Positions 14,991 to 22,533 of a DNA stretch of 24,829 nucleotides are shown here, piece by piece; positions within the stretch are counted from its first letter, which is position 1, and each line of letters begins with the position of its first letter. The notes under the pieces were generated by a model that made no database searches, had not been told where the DNA came from, and saw only the letters and a program-made list of their open reading frames with translations. Made by a program: the position numbers and the translations under genes. This DNA comes from Rhodoblastus sp964425315 (GTDB lineage Bacteria > Pseudomonadota > Alphaproteobacteria > Rhizobiales > Beijerinckiaceae): the NCBI GenBank assembly GCA_964425315.1, contig CAYRNB010000046.1, forward strand, positions 1-24,829, read 5' to 3'.

Positions 14991-15026
14991 GCGCGCCAAG
15001 CGCGACAAAATTGTCGCGTGGCGCGC
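14991..15026 (-). terminator. Long hairpin after the SIR2-like gene
   Basis: GCGCGCCA (14991-14998) pairs with TGGCGCGC (15019-15026), and CGCGACAA (15001-15008) with TTGTCGCG (15011-15018). This gives a 16-bp stem with a 2-nt bulge, starting 9 nt after the stop codon at 15036. The following minus-strand sequence CTTGTGGG is only weakly T-rich, so it may be a terminator or a 3' stabiliser for the nifB unit. Confidence 0.55.
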
Positions 15027-15035
15027 AGCTCGGTT

Positions 15036-15908
15036 TCAGGTCAAGCGTTCGACCAGGTCCGATAAAGGCGCTTTGACGACGACGAGATTCATTTCCTTGA
15101 GGAATTTGACCTCGTTGCGGGTCAAGGTCTCCGGTCCGACCAAAATGTAATGCGGCCCTGCGGAATGTTTGGCGATCTGGCGCGCATAGGCGCGCAGCAT
15201 CTGATCGTAGAAGCGGCAGCCGAGGAAAACGAAGCCGCGCGAAGCGCGAATTTCTTTGACCGGCGCGGGGATCGGCGTCTGAATGTCGATTTCCGTCAGC
15301 ACCTCGACATAATCGGAATCGGCGACGAGAAAATTCTGCGCCGGCGTCACGCCGCCATGCGGCTTGTAAAGCAGGGTCTTTCGGCCTGCGACGGCGGCGG
15401 CGCTCATTTCCGCGCCGGACGAATCATAGGATTTGTGCCAGATGTCGGTAAATTCGAGCGCGCGGCTGACGCCTTGGACTTCAAGCCAGTCGGCGCGCCC
15501 GGCCAAAGCCTCGCGCATGGCGCTGTCGTACCAGACGTCGACGATCAGAGGCAGGCCGATTAATTTCGCCAAGGCGCGATGCAGCGGCGTCGGCGAAACC
15601 GGCTCCTTGAAAATGTCCGCCATAAAGGCGGTCAAGGTCTTGCGGTGGCGCCTTTGTTCGATGAATTGCGCCACGCCCCACATATTGTTGCGGATACGGC
15701 CAGGCGCAGCCGCGCGCTTGTTCAGAGCGGCGGCGACCTCCTCGGGCGTCGTCGGCGCAGAAGCCTCGACGCCGCTCGCGGCATAGACGCCGGGACCGAC
15801 ATAGGGGATGAGCCGGCCGGCGCGAAGCGCGGCGGCGATGTCGTCGAGCAGCTCCGAGGCGTCAACCATCGGCGCAAGGGCGGAGGAAACGGAGACGGTT
15901 TCAAGCAT
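15036..15908 (-). CDS. SIR2-like protein of the nif cluster
   Basis: 290-residue soluble protein with a SIR2-type Rossmann fold. Visible features are a glycine-rich NAD-binding segment LIPYVGPGVYAASG (33-46), the segment LIVDVWYD (121-128), KPHGGVTPAQNFLVADSDY (182-200) with the likely catalytic-position His184, and FVFLGCRFYDQMLRAY (227-241). Relatives occur in other alphaproteobacterial nif clusters, but no function is established. In SIR2 enzymes the 121-128 segment normally reads T-x-NYD; here Trp126 replaces the Asn, so deacylase or NADase activity is doubtful. It starts 8 nt inside nifT, which implies translational coupling and a nitrogenase-related role. Confidence 0.82.
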   Translation of the reverse strand: MLETVSVSSALAPMVDASELLDDIAAALRAGRLIPYVGPGVYAASGVEASAPTTPEEVAAALNKRAAAPGRIRNNMWGVAQFIEQRRHRKTLTAFMADIFKEPVSPTPLHRALAKLIGLPLIVDVWYDSAMREALAGRADWLEVQGVSRALEFTDIWHKSYDSSGAEMSAAAVAGRKTLLYKPHGGVTPAQNFLVADSDYVEVLTEIDIQTPIPAPVKEIRASRGFVFLGCRFYDQMLRAYARQIAKHSAGPHYILVGPETLTRNEVKFLKEMNLVVVKAPLSDLVERLT

Positions 15909-16116
15909 CGGCCGAATCCAGTTTTTTCGCTTCGACGGTGATCGGCAATTTCGGCTCTTCCGCCATTTCCGGCAGTTGCAGCACCCAGCCGTTTTTCAAG
16001 GTGATCTTGCCGCCCCAGATCGGCTCGCGCTCCGTCTCGACGATTGGCTCTTCCAGGTCCTTTTTCGCAACATAGGCGGAGAGGCCCTTGGGCGTGGAAC
16101 GGATCATGACTTTCAT
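15901..16116 (-). CDS. nifT: Nitrogen fixation protein NifT (FixU family)
   Basis: 71-residue protein of the NifT/FixU family: MKVMIRSTPKGLSAYVAKKD, then EPIWGGKITLKNGWVLQLPE. Function is unknown; loss is usually tolerated in model diazotrophs. The start at 16116 overlaps the nifZ stop (ATGA), and a longer upstream extension of the frame would lie inside nifZ and is rejected. The C-terminus overlaps the SIR2-like gene. Confidence 0.93.
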   Translation of the reverse strand: MKVMIRSTPKGLSAYVAKKDLEEPIVETEREPIWGGKITLKNGWVLQLPEMAEEPKLPITVEAKKLDSADA

Positions 16117-16406
16117 GTCTTGGCGCCTTTCTGCTCTTGGCCGTCGTACAACGTCAATTCCTTGCCGCGCATGCCGACGATCGTGCCGCGGTCGATCCAT
16201 TCGACCGCGTAAATGTAGAATTGCTGGAGGAATGTGCCGATGTCGCGCACATAGCCGACATCGCCTTTGCGCACGAGAATCTCGCCGATCTCCTTGCGCG
16301 GATAAGTGCCGTCGTTGCGTATGTGCTTCAGAGAGACGACCTTCGTTCCGGGCATGAAGCGCGGCTCGGCGTAGATTTCGACTTCTTGTTCGCGCGCGAG
16401 ACCCAT
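16113..16406 (-). CDS. nifZ: Nitrogen fixation protein NifZ
   Basis: NifZ assists formation of the second P-cluster during MoFe protein maturation. 97 residues with the family features PRFMPGTKVVSLKHIRNDGT, VRKGDVGYVRDIGTFLQQ and YAVEWIDRGTIVGMRGKEL. It begins 4 nt after the stop of the LRV gene. No second nifZ copy is seen in this window. Confidence 0.94.
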   Translation of the reverse strand: MGLAREQEVEIYAEPRFMPGTKVVSLKHIRNDGTYPRKEIGEILVRKGDVGYVRDIGTFLQQFYIYAVEWIDRGTIVGMRGKELTLYDGQEQKGAKT

Positions 16407-16410
16407 GTCG

Positions 16411-17184
16411 CTACTCCGTCTGTTCGAGGCGCCGGCGCGCCATTTCCGCCACTTCCGGATCGACGTCGTCCACGAGGCGCGCGACGATATCGAGAGGCGC
16501 GCGTTCGGCGACGATATAGCGAACGCGCAAATCCTCGTCCTTGACGAACAGGCCGAGCGCGCCCGGAGCGACGCGCTCGGCCGCCTCCCGCCGCACCAGC
16601 GGATCAGGATCGCCGGAGAGCGCCGGAAGCCTTTCCAACGGCAGGCGGCGCGCCACGGTTCGGCGCACCTCCGGCTCCGCGTCGTCGAGCTTGATCGGCA
16701 GCAGCGCCGGATCGAGACGGCGCACCACCGTGAGCCGCACGTAATAATCTTCGTCCCCGCTCATCGCCAAAAGCTCGGCTCCTTCGAGCCGCATGGCGCA
16801 GGCGATGCGCACTTTGCGGTCGCGGTCGCGGCGCATGTCCTTCAGCCGGGCGAGCGGCAGGCGCATGGCGACCATGGCGCGCACCTCCGCGTCGCGGTCG
16901 TTCGCGAGCCGCGTGATCTCGAAGACGCTCGCGTGTTTCGCCGCCAGCGTGCGCACCTCGAAATAAGGATGATCGAGATAGCGCCCGGCCAGTTCCGGAT
17001 TGCCGGCGAAGAAGCGGTCGATGCGGCGGGCGCGCACGTCGCGCACACAAATTCGCCCGAGAACGCAGCGCCCGCTTTCGCGCATTTCGAGATGCGGACA
17101 ATCCTCGCAGGAGAAAGGCCGGCCGGTCCAGTCGGTCGCCGCTTCGGCCGCGCCGTAGCCCTCCTCCGCCGACATCATCAGCAT
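16411..17184 (-). CDS. 4Fe4S-binding leucine-rich repeat variant (LRV) protein
   Basis: 257 residues. The N-terminal cysteine motif C26-x2-C29-x10-C40-x5-C46 (CEDC, GRC, GRIC) is a predicted [4Fe-4S] site. It is followed from about residue 55 to the end by about eight helical repeats of roughly 24 residues rich in VR and RR, with repeat cores like DRDAEVRAMVAMRLP, DRDRKVRIACAMRL, DAEPEVRRTVARRLP and DPDPLVRREAAERV. This matches the LRV protein encoded beside nifB-fdxN in Azotobacter vinelandii, whose function is unknown. The alternating alpha/3-10 solenoid is probably a protein-binding surface. The exact start is ambiguous (17184, 17178 or 17175). Confidence 0.9.
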   Translation of the reverse strand: MLMMSAEEGYGAAEAATDWTGRPFSCEDCPHLEMRESGRCVLGRICVRDVRARRIDRFFAGNPELAGRYLDHPYFEVRTLAAKHASVFEITRLANDRDAEVRAMVAMRLPLARLKDMRRDRDRKVRIACAMRLEGAELLAMSGDEDYYVRLTVVRRLDPALLPIKLDDAEPEVRRTVARRLPLERLPALSGDPDPLVRREAAERVAPGALGLFVKDEDLRVRYIVAERAPLDIVARLVDDVDPEVAEMARRRLEQTE

Positions 17185-17199
17185 CGTCCCGCCGCAAAC

Positions 17200-17400
17200 T
17201 TACTTGCCCGCGGGCACGCAGGTTTTGGGCACCGGGCAGACTTCATTGCATTGCGGCTTGTCGAAGCTGCCCTCGCATTCGGTGCATTTATTCGGGTCGA
17301 TGATATAGGTCTCGCCCTTCATCTTGATCGCCGCGCTGGGACATTCGAATTCGCAGGCGCCGCAGACGGTGCATTGCGAGGTGATGATCTTGTAAGCCAT
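17200..17400 (-). CDS. fdxN: 2[4Fe-4S] ferredoxin FdxN
   Basis: 66-residue bacterial-type ferredoxin. Cluster motifs are C10-x2-C13-x2-C16-x3-C20 and C39-x2-C42-x8-C51-x3-C55, with an extra Cys61. The longer spacing in the second motif is typical of FdxN. It lies 58 nt downstream of nifB. FdxN is known to donate electrons to NifB for NifB-co synthesis and in some bacteria to nitrogenase. The start at 17400 (MAYKIITSQC) is used rather than an upstream Met. Confidence 0.95.
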   Translation of the reverse strand: MAYKIITSQCTVCGACEFECPSAAIKMKGETYIIDPNKCTECEGSFDKPQCNEVCPVPKTCVPAGK

Positions 17401-17458
17401 GGATCTCTCCGTTTCTGCTGTCATTTCCGGCCGCAACGGGCCGAAAAACTCTTAGTCC

Positions 17459-18925
17459 TCAGGCGATGAGCGCGATGTCGCCGCCGCCGAATTTTTCGCG
17501 ATAGGCGGCGGCGATCGAGCTTTCGATATATTCGAAGCCCCAGGCGTCGCTCGCCTCGATGCCGGCGGCTTTGAGCTGATCCTTCGGGCATTCGCCGATC
17601 TTGGCGCAGAGCACCAGATTGACGCCGTCGAGCGCGGCGATGACGCCGTCGAGGGTCGCGTCCTCGCCGAAGCCGCCGAGACAATATTGCTCGACCTTAC
17701 GGTGGCCGACGAAGACGATTCCTTTCGAACCGGCTTCATAAACCTGGAATTCCTTGGCGTGGCCGAAATGCTCGTTGATGCGGCCGCCGCCCTTGGTGGC
17801 GATCGCGATGAGCAGGTTTTCGCCGGCGCCGGCGGATTTCACCTCCTCGATCGCCGCGCCCTTGGCGGCGACATGGTCGCCGCGCTCCTTGGCGACGACG
17901 TCGCGATAGGCGGCGCGCTTGGACGCGTCGTAGGCGACTTCTTCCGGCAATTGATCGAGGGTGAATTCCTGGCCGCGATCCTCGCCGAGCAGGCCGACTG
18001 CGTCGGCGCGGCATTGGCGGCAATGGCGCATCAGCTTGGCGCCGCCTTCGAGTTTGTCCTGCAGCGCCTTCAACTCCATCGGCGTCGGGCCGCGCTGGCC
18101 GGTGAGACCATAATGCGTGCCATGCGCCGGGTCGGAAATCAGCGGCATGACATTGTGCAGGAAGGCGCCGCGCTCCTTCACCCATTTGTTCACTTCGAGC
18201 AGATGCTCGTCGTTGATCCCGGGGATCATGACCGAATTGATTTTCGTCAGAATGCCTCGCGCGGAAAGCATTTCGAGGCCGAGCATCTGGCGCTCGTGCA
18301 GGATCTGCGAGGCCTCGACGCCGTGGTAGCGCTTGTTGCGAAAATAGATCCACGGATAGATTTTCGCGCCGATTTCCGGATCGACCATATTGATGGTGAT
18401 GGTGACGTGATCGACGTTCATCTCCGCCAGTTCGTCGACATGGTCCGGCAGGGCGAGGCCATTGGTCGAAATGCAGAGCTTGATGTCGGGAATGTCCTTG
18501 ACCACTTCGGTGAACGTGGCCTTGGTCTTCCTCCAATCGTAACAGGCGTCGCCTGGCCCCGCTATGCCGAGGACGGAAAGCTGCGGCACTTCATTGGCGA
18601 CGGTCACCACCTTGCGGCGCGCCTGTTCGGGCGTCAGCTTTTCCGAAACGACGCCGGGCCGGCTTTCATTGGCGCAATCATATTTCCGATTGCAATAATT
18701 GCACTGGATGTTGCAGGCGGGCGCGACCGCGACATGCATACGGGCGAAATAATGATGCGCTTCTTCCGAATAACAGGGATGGTCCTTGATCTTTTCCCAC
18801 ACCTCGGCCGCCATATCGTCCGGCTTGGCCGACGAGCCGCAAGAAGAGGACGAACACCCGCCTTCGGAAAGTTTCGCGCGCATGGCGTCGAGGTCGACGG
18901 GCTGCAATTGGTCGAGCGATAGCAT
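17459..18925 (-). CDS. nifB: FeMo-co biosynthesis radical SAM protein NifB
   Basis: Radical SAM enzyme that builds NifB-co, inserting the central carbide. 488 residues. The radical SAM motif is C71-x3-C75-x2-C78 (PACNIQCNYCNRKYDC). The Cys pair HCRQC (302-305) precedes GLLGEDRGQE. A NifX-like C-terminal domain runs from about 370 to 485 (LLIAIATKGGGRINEHFGH), as in most proteobacterial NifB. An N-terminal GGCSSSSCG is also typical. The AGGAGG ribosome binding site is well placed. It is first gene of the nifB-fdxN-LRV-nifZ-nifT-SIR2 unit under a sigma54 promoter. Confidence 0.97.
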   Translation of the reverse strand: MLSLDQLQPVDLDAMRAKLSEGGCSSSSCGSSAKPDDMAAEVWEKIKDHPCYSEEAHHYFARMHVAVAPACNIQCNYCNRKYDCANESRPGVVSEKLTPEQARRKVVTVANEVPQLSVLGIAGPGDACYDWRKTKATFTEVVKDIPDIKLCISTNGLALPDHVDELAEMNVDHVTITINMVDPEIGAKIYPWIYFRNKRYHGVEASQILHERQMLGLEMLSARGILTKINSVMIPGINDEHLLEVNKWVKERGAFLHNVMPLISDPAHGTHYGLTGQRGPTPMELKALQDKLEGGAKLMRHCRQCRADAVGLLGEDRGQEFTLDQLPEEVAYDASKRAAYRDVVAKERGDHVAAKGAAIEEVKSAGAGENLLIAIATKGGGRINEHFGHAKEFQVYEAGSKGIVFVGHRKVEQYCLGGFGEDATLDGVIAALDGVNLVLCAKIGECPKDQLKAAGIEASDAWGFEYIESSIAAAYREKFGGGDIALIA

Positions 18926-18955
18926 CGGCGCCTCCTGTTGGTCCCGGGGCGCGTC

Positions 18956-18970
18956 GCAAGCCGCATGCCA
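18956..18970 (-). promoter_or_regulatory. Sigma54 (-24/-12) promoter of nifB
   Basis: Minus-strand TGGCATGCGGCTTGC fits TGGCACG-N4-TTGC with one mismatch (C6 to T), about 30 nt upstream of the nifB ATG, with a UAS about 76 bp further upstream. Confidence 0.88.
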
Positions 18971-19045
18971 GCGCGGCGGCGCTCTGGATTCTCCTATTTT
19001 TCAGGAATTTCCGTGACCTGCGGGCGACGACGTCCATCTCGCCCT

Positions 19046-19061
19046 TGTCGCGATTGCGACA
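19046..19061. promoter_or_regulatory. NifA UAS of nifB
   Basis: TGTCGCGATTGCGACA is TGT-N10-ACA with fully symmetric 6-bp arms around GATT. It lies in the 168-bp gap between nifA and nifB. Confidence 0.9.
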
Positions 19062-19093
19062 GGAATGTCGGACGCCGCCGAACCTTGAGCCGG

Positions 19094-20839
19094 TTAAAAC
19101 TGTTTGATCGCTACGCCCTGCTTGCGCAAGGCATAGCCGATCTGACGCGGCGTCAGGCCGAGAAGACGCGCCGCCTTGGCCTGCACCCAGCCCGTGCGCT
19201 CCATGGCCTCGATCAGGATTTCGCGCTCCGTCTTGGCGGGCTTGCCAACGGGACAACCATCGGGGGCGGGACAATCCGCAGGCGCGGCCTTCTTGTCGAC
19301 GTAAATCGGCAATTCGTCGGCGGGCGCCGGATGCGGCCGCCCGGACGCGGCGAGCACGGAAGCTGGAGCTGAGATAGGCGCGGAGACATGGCCTTTCCAC
19401 AAAGTCGCGGAAAGGCAACAGCCCTGCTGGCATGACAATTCAGATGCGACGATTTCTTGGCCAATCGTCAACGCCGCCGTCCGGCGCACGCAATTTTCCA
19501 GTTCGCGGACATTGCCGGGGAAAGCGCATTGCGACAGCACGTCGAGCGCCTTGGGCGCAAAATGCAGCCGCCTTCCGTTCTCTTCGCAGAATTTTTCGAG
19601 AAAATGCCGGGCGAGCATCGGAATGTCGTCCGGTCGCTCGCGCAAGGGCGGCGCGAACAGGGTCACGACATTGATGCGATAATAGAGGTCGGCGCGGAAG
19701 ACGCCGTTCGTCACAGCCTCTTCGAGATTGCGGTTAGTGGCGCAAACGATGCGCGCGTCGACCTTGACCGTCTTGGTTCCGCCGACCCTTTCGAGTTCGC
19801 CCTCCTGCAAAACGCGCAGAAGCTTGGCCTGGAATGTCGGGGAAATTTCGCCGATTTCGTCGAGGAACAAAGTGCCGTTATGGGCGAGCTCGAAACGGCC
19901 GATCCGCTGGCCGGTCGCGCCGGTGAACGAACCCTTCTCGTGGCCGAACAATTCCGATTCGATCAGGCTTTCTGGCAAGGCGGCGCAATTGACCGTGACG
20001 AAAGGCCCCTTGCGGCGGGGGGAATTCTCATGGATGGCGCGGGCGAACAATTCCTTGCCGACGCCGGTCTCGCCGCGAATCAGCACGGTCGCGTTGGAGC
20101 GCGCGGCCGCCTGGATGCGCGAGAACAGGGACTGCATGACCGGACTGTCGCCGACAATGGCGTCCGACAAAGCGTGCGCGCGCCCGTTTGTTCCGTTCGC
20201 CGATTCCTTGGCGGCTTCCTTGCGCGTCTCGGAAAGCGCCTTGGCGAGGCGATGCTGCTCGTTGATCAGACGGTCGCGATCGCGGGCGACGAGATCGTGC
20301 ATGCGCATCGCCTGTCCGACCAGATTGGCCACCATGGTCAGGAGGCGGACATCGTCTTCGAGACGAAACTGGATTGCGCCGGTCCATTCGCGATCGACCG
20401 ACACCGTCCCCTTGGCGACGCCATTGACCTTGATCGGCACGCCGATGAAGCTGACATTGGTCATGGCCGGCAGCATGTAGCGATAAGCCGAGCCGGTGAA
20501 ATAGGGATGGGTCGCGATATTCTCGATCACCAGCGGCATGCCGGTGGCGACAATATGGTCGATGACCTTTTGCGGCAGCAGCGTTTTGGCGCCATTGGCG
20601 GCGGGCGACGCCGGCGCCGGGTCCGTCGAAGCCGCAAGCTCCGGCTCGCCCTCCGAATCGAGCGCCAAAATGGCGCCGCGGCGCATCTGCATGAAGGACG
20701 ACAGCACCGCGACTACCGCCGCCAGCGAGCGCTCCAGCGATTGCGGCGCGGTCAGGATTTTGGAAATCTCGTAAATTCCGGCGAGGGCGATGTCCTTATA
20801 AGCCGGTTCATAGGCGACGTGTCGATGAGAATCGTTCAT
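19094..20839 (-). CDS. nifA: Nif-specific sigma54 activator NifA (oxygen-sensitive type)
   Basis: Master activator of nif promoters, 581 residues. N-terminal GAF domain (about 25-185). AAA+ domain with Walker A GETGVGKE (256-263), the sigma54-contact loop as GSFTGA (303-308) and Walker B GTLFLDEIG (322-330). C-terminal helix-turn-helix (about 553-575, AKAARLLGLTPRQIGYALRK). The redox-sensing cysteine pattern C438-x11-C450-x19-C470-x4-C475 is present, as in rhizobial-type NifA inactivated by O2 directly, so no NifL is expected and none is in the window. The linker carries two further cysteines (523, 529). The start at 20839 follows AAGGAG. Confidence 0.97.
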   Translation of the reverse strand: MNDSHRHVAYEPAYKDIALAGIYEISKILTAPQSLERSLAAVVAVLSSFMQMRRGAILALDSEGEPELAASTDPAPASPAANGAKTLLPQKVIDHIVATGMPLVIENIATHPYFTGSAYRYMLPAMTNVSFIGVPIKVNGVAKGTVSVDREWTGAIQFRLEDDVRLLTMVANLVGQAMRMHDLVARDRDRLINEQHRLAKALSETRKEAAKESANGTNGRAHALSDAIVGDSPVMQSLFSRIQAAARSNATVLIRGETGVGKELFARAIHENSPRRKGPFVTVNCAALPESLIESELFGHEKGSFTGATGQRIGRFELAHNGTLFLDEIGEISPTFQAKLLRVLQEGELERVGGTKTVKVDARIVCATNRNLEEAVTNGVFRADLYYRINVVTLFAPPLRERPDDIPMLARHFLEKFCEENGRRLHFAPKALDVLSQCAFPGNVRELENCVRRTAALTIGQEIVASELSCQQGCCLSATLWKGHVSAPISAPASVLAASGRPHPAPADELPIYVDKKAAPADCPAPDGCPVGKPAKTEREILIEAMERTGWVQAKAARLLGLTPRQIGYALRKQGVAIKQF

Positions 20840-21035
20840 TGCGGCTCCTTTCGCCGCTCGTGAAATACGACCCTCCCCAGGGTTCAGACGAATTCGGCCG
20901 GCTTTCGTATTTCGCCCCGCGTTTATCGCCATCGCCATTTCAGGGACTCGGAGGAAGGACTTCGTCCCCAAGGACACTTGAGACCGCTCGACAAAAACCA
21001 GAATCGAACGCGCTTCCTTATCTCCTTGCGTTAAC

Positions 21036-21050
21036 GCATATTCTTGCCCG
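21036..21050 (-). promoter_or_regulatory. Weak sigma54-like element upstream of nifA
   Basis: Minus-strand CGGGCAAGAATATGC keeps the essential GG and GC with exact 10-bp spacing but matches little else of the consensus. It is about 200 bp upstream of the nifA ATG and lies the right distance below the UAS at 21108-21123. Confidence 0.3.
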
Positions 21051-21107
21051 GAAAGCGTTTAACCTTTTCGTGAATATGCTTTGGGTCGCCACCCGTTCTT
21101 TGAAAAA

Positions 21108-21123
21108 TGTACAATGTCCGACA
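21108..21123. promoter_or_regulatory. Possible NifA UAS upstream of nifA
   Basis: TGTACAATGTCCGACA fits TGT-N10-ACA but lacks the TGTCGC/GCGACA symmetry of the other three sites in this window. If real, it implies NifA autoregulation. Confidence 0.4.
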
Positions 21124-21339
21124 TGCGACGTAAACTTCAAGAAATAGGCAGATCGCATAAATGGTGGCTTCCTTCACCCAAGAATTCAAGCAAACGCACA
21201 AAAAACAATCAGGGCGTTTTATAAAATTTGCGCAGTACGCCACAATATTGCCGGGGTTAAGCCAGGAAGGCGGCGACGGAAAATCGGACCCCGACTCAAG
21301 GCGCCAGGTTCCAGGACCGACGAGGAAGGGCAGCGGGCT

Positions 21340-21774
21340 TCAACTCCGCCGGAACGTCAGGAATCGATGTCCGAAATAACTGGAAATCGTCGGAACGCCG
21401 ATCGCAATCCCATGTCCGACCGGCTCTGTCAGCGCCCCGACGAAGCCGATGGCCGGAAAGACATGATAGACAAGCGCCATCGACACCGCCCACACCTGCG
21501 CGATCCCGGCGATATTGACGAGGACGAAGAATTTCACCTGCCGCTCCAGCGGCTGCGGCGAAACCGGAAACACGTAGCGCCGAAAAAGGGTGAAGGCGAC
21601 GACCATGCCGATCAGATAGGCCGCGGCGACGGCTTCCGAGAACGTCATGAAGCGCTGGAGCGGAAACCGCGACAGCCAGTTGACCGCCGCGGCAAAGCCG
21701 CCGAGCGCCAGAAAGCGCGCAAACTGCCGCGCCTCAACCTGCGCTTTCGAGACATCCAAACCTTGCTGCGTCAC
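21340..21774 (-). CDS. GtrA-family membrane protein
   Basis: 144-residue integral membrane protein with about four hydrophobic segments (roughly residues 18-38, 46-65, 80-105 and 110-132) and the GtrA C-terminal pattern SSYFGHRFLTFR. GtrA-like proteins are thought to help move polyprenyl-linked sugars across the inner membrane. It follows the SDR gene by 9 nt, so it is the last gene of a three-gene operon. A role in flipping a DprE1/DprE2-made polyprenyl-phosphate pentose is inferred from context. Confidence 0.88.
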   Translation of the reverse strand: MTQQGLDVSKAQVEARQFARFLALGGFAAAVNWLSRFPLQRFMTFSEAVAAAYLIGMVVAFTLFRRYVFPVSPQPLERQVKFFVLVNIAGIAQVWAVSMALVYHVFPAIGFVGALTEPVGHGIAIGVPTISSYFGHRFLTFRRS

Positions 21775-21783
21775 CGGCGCGCC

Positions 21784-22533
21784 TCAAATGTTGAGCTTGT
21801 TGAAGACGAAGGTCGGGAGATGCCGGATGATCAGCATGATCAAGCGCCAGAAGGCCGGCGCATAAACGACCGGGCCGCCGCGTTCCGCCGCCTTGGCGAT
21901 GATCTGCCCCACCGCTTCCGGCTTCGCCCATAAAAGGCCCTTCTTTTCGAAGGACGCCGTCATCGGCGTATCCACGAAACCAGGCTTGACGATCACGGCG
22001 CGCGCGCCGGTCGGCGCCAGCTTGTGCGCAATCCCCTCGACCAGGCGGGCGAGGCCGCCCTTGCAGGCGCCGTAAATGAAATTCGAGCGGCGCCCGCGAT
22101 CGCCGGCGACCGAGCCGATGACCAGAAGAACGCCTGAGCCTTGCCGCTCCAGAATTGCGCTGGCCGCCAGACACCAGGCGGCGGCGCTGGTGAAATTGGT
22201 CTGGATGAGTTCGCCCGCGGCTTCCGGATCGGCTTCCAGGCGCTTCTGTTCGCCGAGCGTCCCATAGGCCAGCAGCAGGACATCGAGACCGCCGAGCGCG
22301 CCGACTATGGCGTTCAATTCGTCGCCGGCGTTGGCTTTGGCGCAATCGAGGGCGACGGTCGTCGCCTCCGCCGCCCCGCGCGCGGTTAAATCCGTCGCGA
22401 TGGCGTCGAGGCGGTCCTTGTCGCGGCCGACCAGAACCAGCCGGGCCCCCTGCCCCGCCCAGATACGCGCAGTCGCCTCGGCCATGGCCGAGGCCGCGCC
22501 GAGAATGACGATTCTTTTATTGGCGCCAGTCAT
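21784..22533 (-). CDS. Short-chain dehydrogenase, DprE2-like
   Basis: 249-residue SDR. The nucleotide-binding turn is atypical (ILGAASAMAEATAR, lacking the usual third Gly). The catalytic set includes a Ser in VIGSVAGDRG and Y-x-x-x-K as YGACK. The C-terminal part (RLIMLIIRHLPTFVFNKL) is hydrophobic and may associate with membrane, a feature of DprE2-type reductases that act on decaprenyl-phosphoryl-2-keto-pentose. It overlaps the upstream oxidase gene (ATGA), supporting a DprE1-DprE2 pair. Other SDR substrates cannot be excluded. Confidence 0.8.
   Translation of the reverse strand: MTGANKRIVILGAASAMAEATARIWAGQGARLVLVGRDKDRLDAIATDLTARGAAEATTVALDCAKANAGDELNAIVGALGGLDVLLLAYGTLGEQKRLEADPEAAGELIQTNFTSAAAWCLAASAILERQGSGVLLVIGSVAGDRGRRSNFIYGACKGGLARLVEGIAHKLAPTGARAVIVKPGFVDTPMTASFEKKGLLWAKPEAVGQIIAKAAERGGPVVYAPAFWRLIMLIIRHLPTFVFNKLNI

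Larger units (their letters stand above)
20840..21339. other. nifA upstream region (500 bp, no credible gene)
   Basis: Less GC-rich than the flanking genes, especially 21030-21250. The only frame of note is a 70-codon one at 21031-21243 on the minus strand, with no family resemblance, and I do not call it. It contains a TGT-N10-ACA site and a weak -24/-12-like element. It also takes in the 3' end of the GtrA operon; no convincing terminator was seen there. Confidence 0.6.

Noticed and set aside
21031..21243. 70-codon minus-strand frame upstream of nifA
   Set aside because: No ribosome binding site or family resemblance that I recognise, and it overlaps the possible UAS and promoter-like element; likely chance in an AT-richer region.
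21280..21300. Terminator after the GtrA gene (TCGG-loop-CCGA followed by TTTT on the minus strand)
   Set aside because: The stem is only about 4-5 bp, too weak to call.
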